Assembly (NCBI RefSeq): GCF_902498185.1
Contig: NZ_CABVIX010000001.1
Span: 766,365-830,364, forward strand
Length of the DNA stretch: 64,000 nt
Reading direction: 5' to 3'
From: Pseudomonas fluorescens
GTDB lineage: Bacteria; Pseudomonadota; Gammaproteobacteria; Pseudomonadales; Pseudomonadaceae
The notes beneath the pieces were generated by a model, which was not told where the DNA came from, ran no database searches, and saw only the letters and a program-made list of their open reading frames with translations. This document shows, one piece after another, positions 48,566 through 56,497 of the stretch. Each line of letters opens with the position of its first letter. Within the stretch, counting starts at the first letter, position 1. The translations under genes were made by a program, and so were the position numbers.

Positions 48566-49414
48566 CTATTGTTCAGGGTTGTCCTGGAGATGTTTTTCAT
48601 GCTGTTGCGCGAACCATGCGGCTGGCTTGAGCTCATAGGTCTTTTCAAGCGCTATCAGCTTGCCGCTTGTATGCCAGCGATAGGCCATGCCGGACATGAA
48701 CACGCCCCAGGGCTTGTCCAGGTCCTGGAGAGCGACCGCGGCGCCCCAGGGATTGTTGTAAAGCACGTCAACGGGCATTTCATAGCCCGCCCACTCTGGC
48801 AGCTTCAGGTCGGCCTGGATGCCCACGTCGTCGTAGAGCCAGGCCACGCACTTGCCCGAGCGCAGCGCCTCCTTGCCTTCGGGGTTGCCTGTGAACGCGA
48901 CGATCCTGGTCTTGTACTGCTGCTCCACTTTCTTGTTGTAGACCACGCCCTGCTTGGCGCAAACCGGCTTGCCGGCGATGTCCTTCCAGTCCTTGATCAC
49001 GCCTTGCCTGGCCATCATGGTGGGGCCGGAGGTCCAATAGGCGGGTTCGATGATGCCCACCACCTTGCGGCGCTCCGGCGTGTCGTACATCCCCGCCAGG
49101 AGCAGGTCGACCTTACCTTGCTCGAGGAAGTGCATGCGGTTGGCCGATGTCACTACCACCGGCTCGAGCTTGACGCCCAGGTGGTCGGCCACGTCCTTGG
49201 CCAGATCCACCTCGATGCCTTGCATCGAGCCGTCGGTAGCCGGATAGGACCAGGGCTTGAACGAGCCCTGGACTCCAACCCTCAGGACGCCGCGCTCGAC
49301 AATCTCGGCAAGGCGGTCTTCTGCTGCCTGGGCATTCAGTGACAAGAGGGGAGATGCGAGCGTTGCAAGCAAGGCGATTGCGACCGGGACCGATGCAGTT
49401 TGACTACATTTCAT
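48566..49414 (-). CDS. Periplasmic solute-binding protein (SBP family 3)
   Basis: 282 residues from the ATG with AGGA upstream. The signal peptide ends near LNAQA. The mature protein starts LAEIVERGVLRVGVQGSFKPWSY, the family 3 amino-acid-binding signature, with GIEVDLAKDVADHLGVKLE next. Two Cys in the mature protein (PVCAKQG and SGKCVAWL) could form a disulfide. It is first in the operon and determines uptake specificity. The ligand is unknown; coupling to a demethylase-like flavoenzyme suggests a methylated amino acid. Confidence 0.9.
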   Translation of the reverse strand: MKCSQTASVPVAIALLATLASPLLSLNAQAAEDRLAEIVERGVLRVGVQGSFKPWSYPATDGSMQGIEVDLAKDVADHLGVKLEPVVVTSANRMHFLEQGKVDLLLAGMYDTPERRKVVGIIEPAYWTSGPTMMARQGVIKDWKDIAGKPVCAKQGVVYNKKVEQQYKTRIVAFTGNPEGKEALRSGKCVAWLYDDVGIQADLKLPEWAGYEMPVDVLYNNPWGAAVALQDLDKPWGVFMSGMAYRWHTSGKLIALEKTYELKPAAWFAQQHEKHLQDNPEQ

Positions 49415-49552
49415 AGAGTCTATTCCTCTCAGGCGGTGAGCACAGATCTTGGGCAGACATAGAATAGGCACAACGGTAGTCGAACTGTCGGGCGGCGTAC
49501 TTATTCTTATGTATCGTCCCTTGACGTGCTCTCGATACTCTCAGAGATGTTC

Positions 49553-49564
49553 TTTTACGTAAAA
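49553..49564. promoter_or_regulatory. Perfect palindrome TTTTACGTAAAA upstream of the ABC operon
   Basis: A 12-bp perfect palindrome about 140 bp before the solute-binding protein start, in the region shared with the divergent small gene. Candidate operator, for example for the LysR protein, though it lacks the T-N11-A layout. Confidence 0.35.
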
Positions 49565-49612
49565 TCAGAAGTTTGAAGTTCGGTATGCGTTCTCTGCATA
49601 ACGGACTTTGGG

Positions 49613-49631
49613 TGGAATGATTATCATCTAA
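49613..49631. promoter_or_regulatory. Fur-box-like site
   Basis: Contains aatgattatca; the reverse strand reads TGATAATCATT, an 11-base exact match to the centre of the Fur consensus. The outer bases match poorly. It is about 75 bp upstream of the small gene at 49706. Confidence 0.4.
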
Positions 49632-49705
49632 GGTATTTACTGTAACAGTGGTGCTGTCGCTTGATCAGCTACTCGGATGCCTAACTTTCGCCTGAGGATC
49701 GCCGC

Positions 49706-49948
49706 ATGCATGACTACACCCTGAAGTACCTCTTCACAGGGGAAGCGCGCACCTACCATCTGGCACTCAAGCAGCCTGAGTTGTCCCCCTACGAGGCAGC
49801 ATTGCATCTGTTGCAGCTACATTTTGGCGATGCAGAAAACGGCCTTGTCGTGCCTGCCGCGGACGCGACGGCACAGGAGATCCTGGAGCAGGCCGAGCGG
49901 GTCGGGCTGACGCAGATCGAGGTGTTCGACAATCCCCCGACCGATTGA
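49706..49948 (+). CDS. Hypothetical protein, 80 residues
   Basis: Reads MHDYTLKYLFTGEARTYHLA and contains two amphipathic helices (LSPYEAALHLLQLHFGDA, TAQEILEQAERVGLTQIEVF). GAGGATC precedes the ATG by about 8 bases. No signal peptide or membrane segment; no family recognised. It is divergent from the ABC operon and lies downstream of a Fur-box-like site, so iron-responsive expression is possible. Confidence 0.6.
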   Translation: MHDYTLKYLFTGEARTYHLALKQPELSPYEAALHLLQLHFGDAENGLVVPAADATAQEILEQAERVGLTQIEVFDNPPTD

Positions 49949-50084
49949 GATCGGCCTTGGATCGACCTGTGCTGAAGGCAGCCCCTGGTCACGGATGATC
50001 CCGCCTATCCGACACGGTGAATTCCCCTGCCGGACATGGTGTCGATCCCAGGCAAACCATCCAAACTGCAGAAGAGGGGTCAGC

Positions 50085-50327
50085 ATGAATACCCGTCCCA
50101 CAGACCTGACATTCCTGTCCCTGTACCCGGGCGATCGATTTACCACTGCCACGGATGACCGCCTCTTTACCAAGCTCAGTGATCGACACGCGCGGGAGCA
50201 CAGCGTGCACTCGATCAACCTCAAGGAAGAGGGCTTTGGCTATGGCGAGGACGAGATCGTCATGTTTCCGGCCGATACGCCCGTTTGCTATGTCCCTATT
50301 GGAGGACCATTGAGAGTGGGGGGCTAG
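50085..50327 (+). CDS. Hypothetical protein, 80 residues
   Basis: Begins MNTRPTDLTFLSLYPGDRF, continues with a charged middle (KLSDRHAREHSVHSINLKEE) and ends GGPLRVGG. GAGGGG precedes the ATG. It could be a short orphan peptide or a remnant truncated by the rearrangement immediately downstream, where the 34-bp repeat begins at its stop codon. No family recognised. Confidence 0.45.
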   Translation: MNTRPTDLTFLSLYPGDRFTTATDDRLFTKLSDRHAREHSVHSINLKEEGFGYGEDEIVMFPADTPVCYVPIGGPLRVGG

Positions 50328-50359
50328 GGTTGCATACCGCCAAGCGCCTGCAGGTTAAC
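50326..50359 (+). repeat. 34-bp imperfect direct repeat, copy A
   Basis: 31 of 34 bases identical to copy B at 52049-52082, same orientation, 1723 bp apart. Core ccgccaagcgcctgcaggt. The two copies flank the MocR gene. Origin (duplication, transposition scar or regulatory sequence) unresolved. Confidence 0.7.
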
Positions 50360-50376
50360 AACGCGGCTTGACCTGT

Positions 50377-50517
50377 CACAACTCGGGCTACGAGCAGAGC
50401 TTCGTGCCGCCGGCCGCTGCCATCGAACGTATCGAGGTGGTGCGCGGACCGATGTCGTCGCTGTTCGGCTCGGATGTGATCGGCGGGGTGATCAATGTGA
50501 TCACCCGGGAGGGCTGA
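50377..50517 (+). pseudogene. TonB-dependent receptor plug-domain remnant
   Basis: A reading frame without a start codon translates to ...[20 protein letters not shown] followed by [23 protein letters not shown] and a stop. This is the highly conserved plug segment of TonB-dependent siderophore/vitamin receptors (IERIEVxRGPxSxLFGSDxxGGVINxIT). Upstream the frame breaks at about 50370, and there is neither a signal peptide nor a barrel. Only about 47 residues of a usual 650-700 remain, so it is a decayed or recombined fragment. Confidence 0.8.
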
Positions 50518-50565
50518 GGGGCATGGACGGTCTGGGCTGGACAGGAGAAGGCGGGGGATATTACT

Positions 50566-50584
50566 ACGAGTCATTATCATTTGT
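50566..50584. promoter_or_regulatory. Second Fur-box-like half site
   Basis: Sequence tacgagtcattatcatttg contains one perfect Fur heptamer (TGATAAT on the reverse strand) and a poor partner. It is next to the TonB receptor remnant. Low-confidence site. Confidence 0.3.
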
Positions 50585-50608
50585 ATCTTTTCAGAGCCAC
50601 TCCTTTTT

Positions 50609-52033
50609 TCAGAGTGCAGCCTGACGCACGTGCTTGACCAGCAGCTTCTCCAGTACCTCCCACATCACAGGATCCGTACTGAACGCCACATTGAACCGCA
50701 TCCAGCCGGTGGCCTGGGCGTCGACCATGAACAGTTGGCCAGGGCCGAGCATGATGCCTTGCTCAAGGGCGTCGTCGAGCAAAGCGGCGCTGTCGGGGAT
50801 GGCGGGGTGGTGGGTCCAGATATACATGCCCTCGTCCGACTCGACAAACAGCTCGAAGCCCAGCCGGTGCAATTGCCGGCCGACCTCCTGGTGGGCTTCG
50901 GCCAGGCGTTGGCGCAGCCGCTTGAGGTGCTTGCGCCAGCGGCCGTCGATGATCGCGGCATACACCACGCGCTCCATGACCTGGGAGGTGGTCAGCCCGG
51001 AGCGCATCTTCAGGCGCAGCAGCTGCTGCATCAGGTCGGGGTTGGCCAGCAGGTAGCCAACACGCACGTTGGGCGAGATGCTTTTCGAGTAGCTGCCCAC
51101 ATAGACCACCTGCCCCAGGTGGTCGAGGCTGGTCAGGCAGGGCTGCGGCTCACTGATCATGTCGGCATACAAGTTGTTTTCCACCAACCGGAATCCGTGC
51201 TGGTTGGCCAGCTGCAACAGGCGGTGCAGCTGCGCCAGCGGCGTGCGCGAGCAGGTAGGGCTGTGCAGGTGCGGCTGGGTGAAGAATACCGTCGGCCGGT
51301 GATCCGCCAGCAGCCGCTCAAGCTGATCGAGATCGTAGCCGGCCGGCGTGCGCGGCACGCCGATCAGGGTCGCGCCCTGGAAACGCAGGATACTCATGAG
51401 GTTCGGATAGCCGGGGTCGTCCACCAGTACCACGTCACCGGGGCGAACCAAGGTGCGAACCGCCAGGTCCAGCGCCTGGCTGGCTCCGTGGGTGAGCATC
51501 AGCTGGGCTGGGTTGGCGACGATGCTCAGGTCCTGCTGCAGGTTTTGCGCGGTCAGCGTGCGCAGTTCCGGCAAGCCCATGGGGTCACCATAGCCGGTAA
51601 GCTCCATGGGGCTTCCTGCCACTTGGCGCAGGCCGCGGCGCAGGCCGTCCTCGTACATCCAGGCGTTGGGCAGCCATCCACATCCGGGCTTGTACGCCAG
51701 CTGGCGGGTTTCGAAGATCTGCTGCAGGTACCATTCGGAATTGAACGTCGGCCGGGCAGGGCCTGCTGTCAGGTTCTGGCTTTCACGTATTTCGCCTGCC
51801 GCCCGGTTGACGAAGAACCCTGCATTGCCACGGCTGACCAGAAGACCCTGGGCTACCAAGCGGTCGTAGGCCTCCACCACGGTAAAGGTGCTCACCGAAT
51901 AGGTTGCGGCAAATGCCCGGATGGAGGGGACCTTGGCACCGGGCTTGAGGGTCTGGGTTTCGATCAGTTCACGCAACCCATCGATGATCTGGTTGACCAG
52001 CGGGGTCGAGGAATCTGGGCGTAGTTCGAGCAT
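50609..52033 (-). CDS. MocR/GabR-family regulator (wHTH + aminotransferase-like domain)
   Basis: 474 residues. GntR-type winged helix at 1-70 (KVPSIRAFAATYSVSTFTVVEAYDRLVAQGLL), linker, then a fold-type I aminotransferase-like domain with PLP lysine Lys317 (GSYSKSISPNVRVGYL). Two conserved aminotransferase elements are altered: ENNLYAD instead of EDDxY, and HSPT where NPTG-like is usual. That suggests PLP binding for sensing rather than catalysis. It is divergent from a GABA-type permease, the usual GabR-like arrangement. An in-frame extension to 52156 is rejected because it spans repeat copy B. Confidence 0.87.
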   Translation of the reverse strand: MLELRPDSSTPLVNQIIDGLRELIETQTLKPGAKVPSIRAFAATYSVSTFTVVEAYDRLVAQGLLVSRGNAGFFVNRAAGEIRESQNLTAGPARPTFNSEWYLQQIFETRQLAYKPGCGWLPNAWMYEDGLRRGLRQVAGSPMELTGYGDPMGLPELRTLTAQNLQQDLSIVANPAQLMLTHGASQALDLAVRTLVRPGDVVLVDDPGYPNLMSILRFQGATLIGVPRTPAGYDLDQLERLLADHRPTVFFTQPHLHSPTCSRTPLAQLHRLLQLANQHGFRLVENNLYADMISEPQPCLTSLDHLGQVVYVGSYSKSISPNVRVGYLLANPDLMQQLLRLKMRSGLTTSQVMERVVYAAIIDGRWRKHLKRLRQRLAEAHQEVGRQLHRLGFELFVESDEGMYIWTHHPAIPDSAALLDDALEQGIMLGPGQLFMVDAQATGWMRFNVAFSTDPVMWEVLEKLLVKHVRQAAL

Positions 52034-52495
52034 TCGGGAGCTGCCTTCAGGGTTGCGTAACGCCAAGCGCCTGCAGGTAAACGCGGGTGTATTGCATTGG
52101 CGGCCTGTACAGTGCAGCTCAGATTTCACTGCGCTGTGCATGGCTCTATGTGTCATACATTTTTACATTAGGTGCCAGATATCGCCAGATAAAGCACGAC
52201 ATAGCGTCATGAACAATCACAATGCAACCGCTGCTTTACCGATGGGGCTGTTCCCCTTCACTTCTTTCGACACGACGGGCCGCTCTGCCACGAACGTTTC
52301 CCGTCCTGCCATTGCACCGTTCGGTCGGCCCGAGGTCTTCGCTTCGGCCGCGTAGCAGGCTTGCCGCCACGGAAGGCCTGGGCGCGCGGTCGTGCACGCC
52401 ATCCTGCTCACACAGCACTGATGAATGGGTGAAACCGCCACTTGCGCGGTTTTGCGAGTTTCCTTGGATAAAAAGAAACACGGGGTAGACTACTG
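52034..52495. other. Divergent intergenic region between MocR gene and permease
   Basis: About 460 bp holding repeat copy B near its MocR end and both promoters. The segment cattttacattaggtgccagatatcgcca is relatively A/T-rich and may include a promoter. A 48-codon ORF at 52209-52355 lacks a ribosome-binding site and family signature. No other gene seen. Confidence 0.5.
52049..52082 (+). repeat. 34-bp imperfect direct repeat, copy B
   Basis: Partner of copy A (31/34 identical). It begins 15 bp upstream of the MocR start codon, so it overlaps that gene's leader. Confidence 0.7.
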
Positions 52496-53911
52496 ATGGA
52501 CGCAACATCAACAACCATATCCAGCGCCAAGGGGGCGTCGGAGAGCAAGCTGAATGCTTCGCTCAAGCCGCGCCACCTGACGATGATGTCGATCGCCGGG
52601 GTCATCGGCGGCGCACTCTTCGTCGGCTCCGGCAGCGTAATCCACAGCGCCGGCCCTGCGGCCGTGCTGGCGTACCTCGCGGGCGGCATCCTGGTGGTGC
52701 TGATCATGCGCATGCTTGGCGAAATGGCCACGTCCTCGCCCGACACCGGCTCCTTCTCCACTTACGCTGACCGTGCCATCGGCCGCTGGGCCGGTTTCAC
52801 CATCGGTTGGCTGTACTGGTGGTACTGGGTCATCCTGATGGCCTGGGAAGCCTATGTGGCGGGCAAGATCCTGCATGGCTTCTTCCCGGGGGTGAGCGTC
52901 AATGTCTTCGTGCTGGCCACGACCTTGCTGCTGATCACCGTCAACTTCTTCAACGTCAAGCATTACGGTGAATTCGAGTTCTGGTTCGCCTTGATCAAGG
53001 TGATCGCGATCGTCTGCTTCCTGATCGTCTGCGGCTCTGCGGTACTGAACATCTGGCAGTTTGGCGAGGTGCGCGGCATCACCCACCTGACGGCTGAGGG
53101 CTTCATGCCCAACGGCATCACAACGGTGATCGGCGCGTTGCTCGGGGTGATGTTCGCCTTCCTGGGCGCCGAGATCGTGACCATCGCCGCCTCCGAATCC
53201 AAGGACCCGGCCGGCCAGATCGTCAAGGCCACCAACTCGGTGGTGTGGCGTGTGTGCCTGTTCTACGTCGGTTCGATCTTCCTGATCGTCTGCCTGGTGC
53301 CGTGGAACGACCCGCATCTGGGCGTTTCGGGCTATGGTGCCTACCGCCGTACCCTTGAGCTGCTGGGCGTGCCGTATGCCGAGCTGCTGATGAACTTCGT
53401 GGTGCTGACCTCGGTGAGCAGCTGTCTGATCTCGGGCCACTACACGGCCTCGCGGATGCTGTTCTCCCTGGCCCAGCGTGGCGATGCGCCGTCGTTCTTC
53501 AAGATCACTCGCGCCGGCACGGGTGTACCGGTGTTCGCCATCATCGGCTCATGCGCCGTGGCGGTAGTCTGTGCCCTGATCAACTTCAGCGAAGCGCTGC
53601 GTCCCAAGGATGTACTCGATACGCTGATGAACACCACCGGCATGATCGCGTTGCTGGTGTACCTGGTCATTGCCTTCTCGCAGTTGCGCATGCGCCGCAA
53701 GCTGCTGGCCGAGGGCAAGGAGATCCGCTTGAAGATGTGGCTGTTCCCGTGGCTCACCTACCTGGTGATCGCCTTCATCGTGACCTGCCTGGTGGTAATG
53801 GCCTTCATGCCTGACTACCAGATTCTGGTGGTTTCCACTGGCATCGCAGCTCTGGTAGTTGTGCTGATGGGAGTGATTCACCAGTACCGCAGCGCCAAGC
53901 GTCTGGCCTGA
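52496..53911 (+). CDS. APC-family amino acid permease, GABA permease-like
   Basis: 471 residues with 12 predicted helices. The N-terminal LKPRHLTMMSIAGVIGGALF and FVGSGSVIHSAGPAAVLAYL correspond to the first two helices of the AAT (amino acid transporter) subfamily, and the helix 8-9 loop reads SGHYTASRMLFSLAQRGDAP, a family hallmark. Closest by eye to GabP. Divergent from a GabR/MocR-like regulator, which makes GABA or a related omega-amino acid the best substrate guess. Confidence 0.87.
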   Translation: MDATSTTISSAKGASESKLNASLKPRHLTMMSIAGVIGGALFVGSGSVIHSAGPAAVLAYLAGGILVVLIMRMLGEMATSSPDTGSFSTYADRAIGRWAGFTIGWLYWWYWVILMAWEAYVAGKILHGFFPGVSVNVFVLATTLLLITVNFFNVKHYGEFEFWFALIKVIAIVCFLIVCGSAVLNIWQFGEVRGITHLTAEGFMPNGITTVIGALLGVMFAFLGAEIVTIAASESKDPAGQIVKATNSVVWRVCLFYVGSIFLIVCLVPWNDPHLGVSGYGAYRRTLELLGVPYAELLMNFVVLTSVSSCLISGHYTASRMLFSLAQRGDAPSFFKITRAGTGVPVFAIIGSCAVAVVCALINFSEALRPKDVLDTLMNTTGMIALLVYLVIAFSQLRMRRKLLAEGKEIRLKMWLFPWLTYLVIAFIVTCLVVMAFMPDYQILVVSTGIAALVVVLMGVIHQYRSAKRLA

Positions 53912-53958
53912 CTGACGCCACCGGCCCGCTCAGGGCCGGTTTCCGTTCGCGGGCGGAC

Positions 53959-55005
53959 TCAACGGCCAGTGGCCGGCAGGTTCGCCAGCATACTCGCCTG
54001 ATCGCGCGCCCGGCTGCAGCACTGCCAGCGCCAGGCATCTTCAAGCATCTGTTGCAGGCCATGCCGGGCTTTCCAGCCGATCTGGAGCGCCGCCTTGGCC
54101 GGGTCCGCCCAGCAGCGGGCAATATCCCCCTCCCGCCGCGCTTCGAAACTCAAGGGTATCCTGATCCCCGAAGCCTGTTCGAACGCCTTCACCACCTCCA
54201 GCACCGAATAGCCACGGCCCGTGCCGAAATTCCAGACGTGCACGCCGGTTTCATGGCTCAGGTAGTCCAGGGCACGCACATGCCCGTCGGCCAGGTCCGC
54301 CACATGCACATAATCCCGCACGCCGGTGCCGTCGGGCGTTGGATAATCGTTGCCGAATACCTTGAGCACCGCGCGCTCGCGGGCCGCCACCTGGAGCAGA
54401 TAGGGCAGGAGATTGTTGGGCGTGTCGTTGGGCCGCTCGCCCAGCTTGCCGGAGCGGTGCGCCCCGATCGGATTGAAATAGCGCAGCAATCCCACCGACC
54501 AGCGCGAATCCGATGCGGCGGTGCTACGCATCACATGCTCGGCCATGAGCTTCGACTGGCCATAGGGATTGGTGGGCTGACCGGTGGGACAGGTCTCGGC
54601 GATAGGCATGTGCGGGCAGTCGCCATAGACCGTGGCGGATGAGCTGAACACCAGCCGAAACACCCCCGCATCGGCCATTGCCTGGCACAGCGTGACACTG
54701 CCGCCGACATTGGTCGCGTAGTAGCGCAGCGGCTCGCGCACGCTCTCGCCGACGGCCTTGAGCCCGGCGCAGTGCACCACCGCCTCGATGGGGTATTCCC
54801 TGAACAGGCGATCGAGCGTACGTCGTTGCCGCACGTCCGCCTGCACGAAGCCTGGCGTTTTGCCAGCTACGCTGGCTATCAGGCCCAGCGTCGTCCTTGA
54901 GCTGTTGCACAGGTTGTCGAGGATAAGCACCTCGTCGCCATTGTTCAGCAGTTCTACGGCCACATGAGCGCCTATGTAGCCTGTACCTCCGGTCACCAGA
55001 ATCAT
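53959..55005 (-). CDS. galE: UDP-glucose 4-epimerase
   Basis: 348 residues, short-chain dehydrogenase fold: NAD motif GGTGYIG at 6-12, catalytic Ser in FSSSATVYG (122-123), Tyr148-x3-Lys152 (NPYGQSK), and the UDP-sugar segment RYFNPIGAHRSG. It interconverts UDP-glucose and UDP-galactose. A perfect AAGGAGG precedes the ATG; the upstream extension is rejected. It is divergent from the glycosyltransferase-glf genes, and supplies UDP-galactopyranose, the substrate of Glf. Confidence 0.94.
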   Translation of the reverse strand: MILVTGGTGYIGAHVAVELLNNGDEVLILDNLCNSSRTTLGLIASVAGKTPGFVQADVRQRRTLDRLFREYPIEAVVHCAGLKAVGESVREPLRYYATNVGGSVTLCQAMADAGVFRLVFSSSATVYGDCPHMPIAETCPTGQPTNPYGQSKLMAEHVMRSTAASDSRWSVGLLRYFNPIGAHRSGKLGERPNDTPNNLLPYLLQVAARERAVLKVFGNDYPTPDGTGVRDYVHVADLADGHVRALDYLSHETGVHVWNFGTGRGYSVLEVVKAFEQASGIRIPLSFEARREGDIARCWADPAKAALQIGWKARHGLQQMLEDAWRWQCCSRARDQASMLANLPATGR

Positions 55006-55324
55006 CGATAAGCCTCCTTGTTTGCCAGGGACCGTTGTCATCGGCATGCCGCCAGTTGGCGGACTCGCATCCATGCGCACGTTCGAGACTGCGGCTTGTT
55101 ATGCAGAGGGCTTCGCGGCGCGGCAGGAGTTCAAGGCAGTTTGACAGGCGGGCAATGCAGCTCATCGGGTGAGTGAAAAGCACGCTGAACGCCCGCTCGG
55201 GGCGATGGCTCCAACTGCTTACATGGAGGTGCAGGGATCGTGGTGCCCGCAGCGCTCAGCGCAAGGATTGATCTCGCGGTGTCGGGACGTCCCCGGTATT
55301 GATATTCATACAAAGGAAGCGCGC
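55006..55324. other. Divergent intergenic region between galE and the glycosyltransferase gene
   Basis: About 320 bp with no convincing gene. It must contain the promoters for galE and for the glycosyltransferase-glf-hydrolase run. No sigma-70 or AlgU-type promoter could be assigned with confidence. Confidence 0.45.
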
Positions 55325-56497
55325 ATGAATCAGCCAGAACATCTTTTGCAGCCTGACCCCCGCATCACCAATCCAAAGCCTGTCCAGGCCGTCGCGTTGC
55401 GCCCGACATTGTTGTGCCTTTCTCATCTGCGCTGGGGCTTTGTCTACCAGCGCCCGCAGCATGTGATGTCGCGGCTGGCCCGCGACTATGACGTGCTGTT
55501 TTTCGAAGAGCCGCTGTTCGAGGACACGCCCACACCGTGGCTCGAGTCCTATCGCGGCGCCGACGGCGTCAGCGTTCTGGTACCCAGATTGCCCCACGGC
55601 CTGGATGAGTCGCAGATCAATGCGGCCCTGCGAGGCTTGCTCGACGTCCGCCTTTCACAGCAGGGCAGCTGCGAGCTGTTGCTGTGGTACATCACCCCGA
55701 TGAGCCTGGCGTTCACCCGGCACCTGCAAGGCCGGGTGGTGATATTCGACTGCATGGACGAGCTCTCGGCCTTCAAGAACGCTCCTACCGCGCTTCTGGA
55801 CATGGAGCGAGAACTGCTGGCCCGCGCCGACGTGGTATTTACCGGTGGCTACAGCCTGTGGGAGGCCAAGCGCGAGCACCATGACAATGTCCATCCCATG
55901 CCCAGCAGCGTGGATATCGCCCACTTCGGCAAGGCACGGGGCAGCTTGCCCGAGCCCGCCGACCAGGCGGGCATCGGCCGTCCCAGGCTGGGTTTCTTCG
56001 GGGTGATCGACGAACGTTTCGACATCGAGCTGGTACGCGAGCTCGCGGCGCAGCGTCCCGACTGGCAGATCGTGCTGCTCGGGCCGGTCGTCAAGATCGA
56101 CCCCGACACGCTGCCGCGCGCCCCGAACCTCCACTATCTGGGCGGCAAGCAATACGACGAGTTACCGGCGTACCTGTCTGGCTGGGATGTGGCGCTGATG
56201 CCGTTTGCCCTGAACGAGTCGACCCGCTTCATCAGCCCGACCAAGACGCCTGAATACCTCGCCGGCGGCTGTCCGGTCGTATCCACGCCGATCCGCGATG
56301 TGATCACAGGCTATGGCGACAGTGGAGTCGTCAGCATCGCCGACTCGCCCGAGGCGTTCATCGTTGCCATCGAGGCCGCGCTAGACGTCAATGCTGATGC
56401 CCAAGCATTCGTCCAGCGGGCTGACAAGGCCTTGGACGGCAAGTCGTGGGACAAGACCTGCGCCTCGATGAAGGAGCGGATCGAATGCCACAGATAA
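55325..56497 (+). CDS. Glycosyltransferase (GT-B, GT1/GT4-like)
   Basis: 390 residues. N-terminal Rossmann half starts LLCLSHLRWGFVYQRPQHVM (the RP-Q-H motif seen in TuaH-type and related transferases); the C-terminal half has RLGFFGVIDERFDIELVREL, GPVVKIDP, YLGGKQYDELPAYL and the donor-site segment PTKTPEYLAGGCPVVSTP. AAGGAAG precedes the ATG. It overlaps glf by 13 nt, so it probably uses UDP-Galf, or the product of that pathway. No membrane segment; cytoplasmic or peripheral. Confidence 0.85.
   Translation: MNQPEHLLQPDPRITNPKPVQAVALRPTLLCLSHLRWGFVYQRPQHVMSRLARDYDVLFFEEPLFEDTPTPWLESYRGADGVSVLVPRLPHGLDESQINAALRGLLDVRLSQQGSCELLLWYITPMSLAFTRHLQGRVVIFDCMDELSAFKNAPTALLDMERELLARADVVFTGGYSLWEAKREHHDNVHPMPSSVDIAHFGKARGSLPEPADQAGIGRPRLGFFGVIDERFDIELVRELAAQRPDWQIVLLGPVVKIDPDTLPRAPNLHYLGGKQYDELPAYLSGWDVALMPFALNESTRFISPTKTPEYLAGGCPVVSTPIRDVITGYGDSGVVSIADSPEAFIVAIEAALDVNADAQAFVQRADKALDGKSWDKTCASMKERIECHR

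Noticed and set aside
52209..52355. 48-codon plus-strand ORF between MocR and the permease
   Set aside because: No ribosome-binding site, low-complexity composition and no family resemblance; kept as unsupported.
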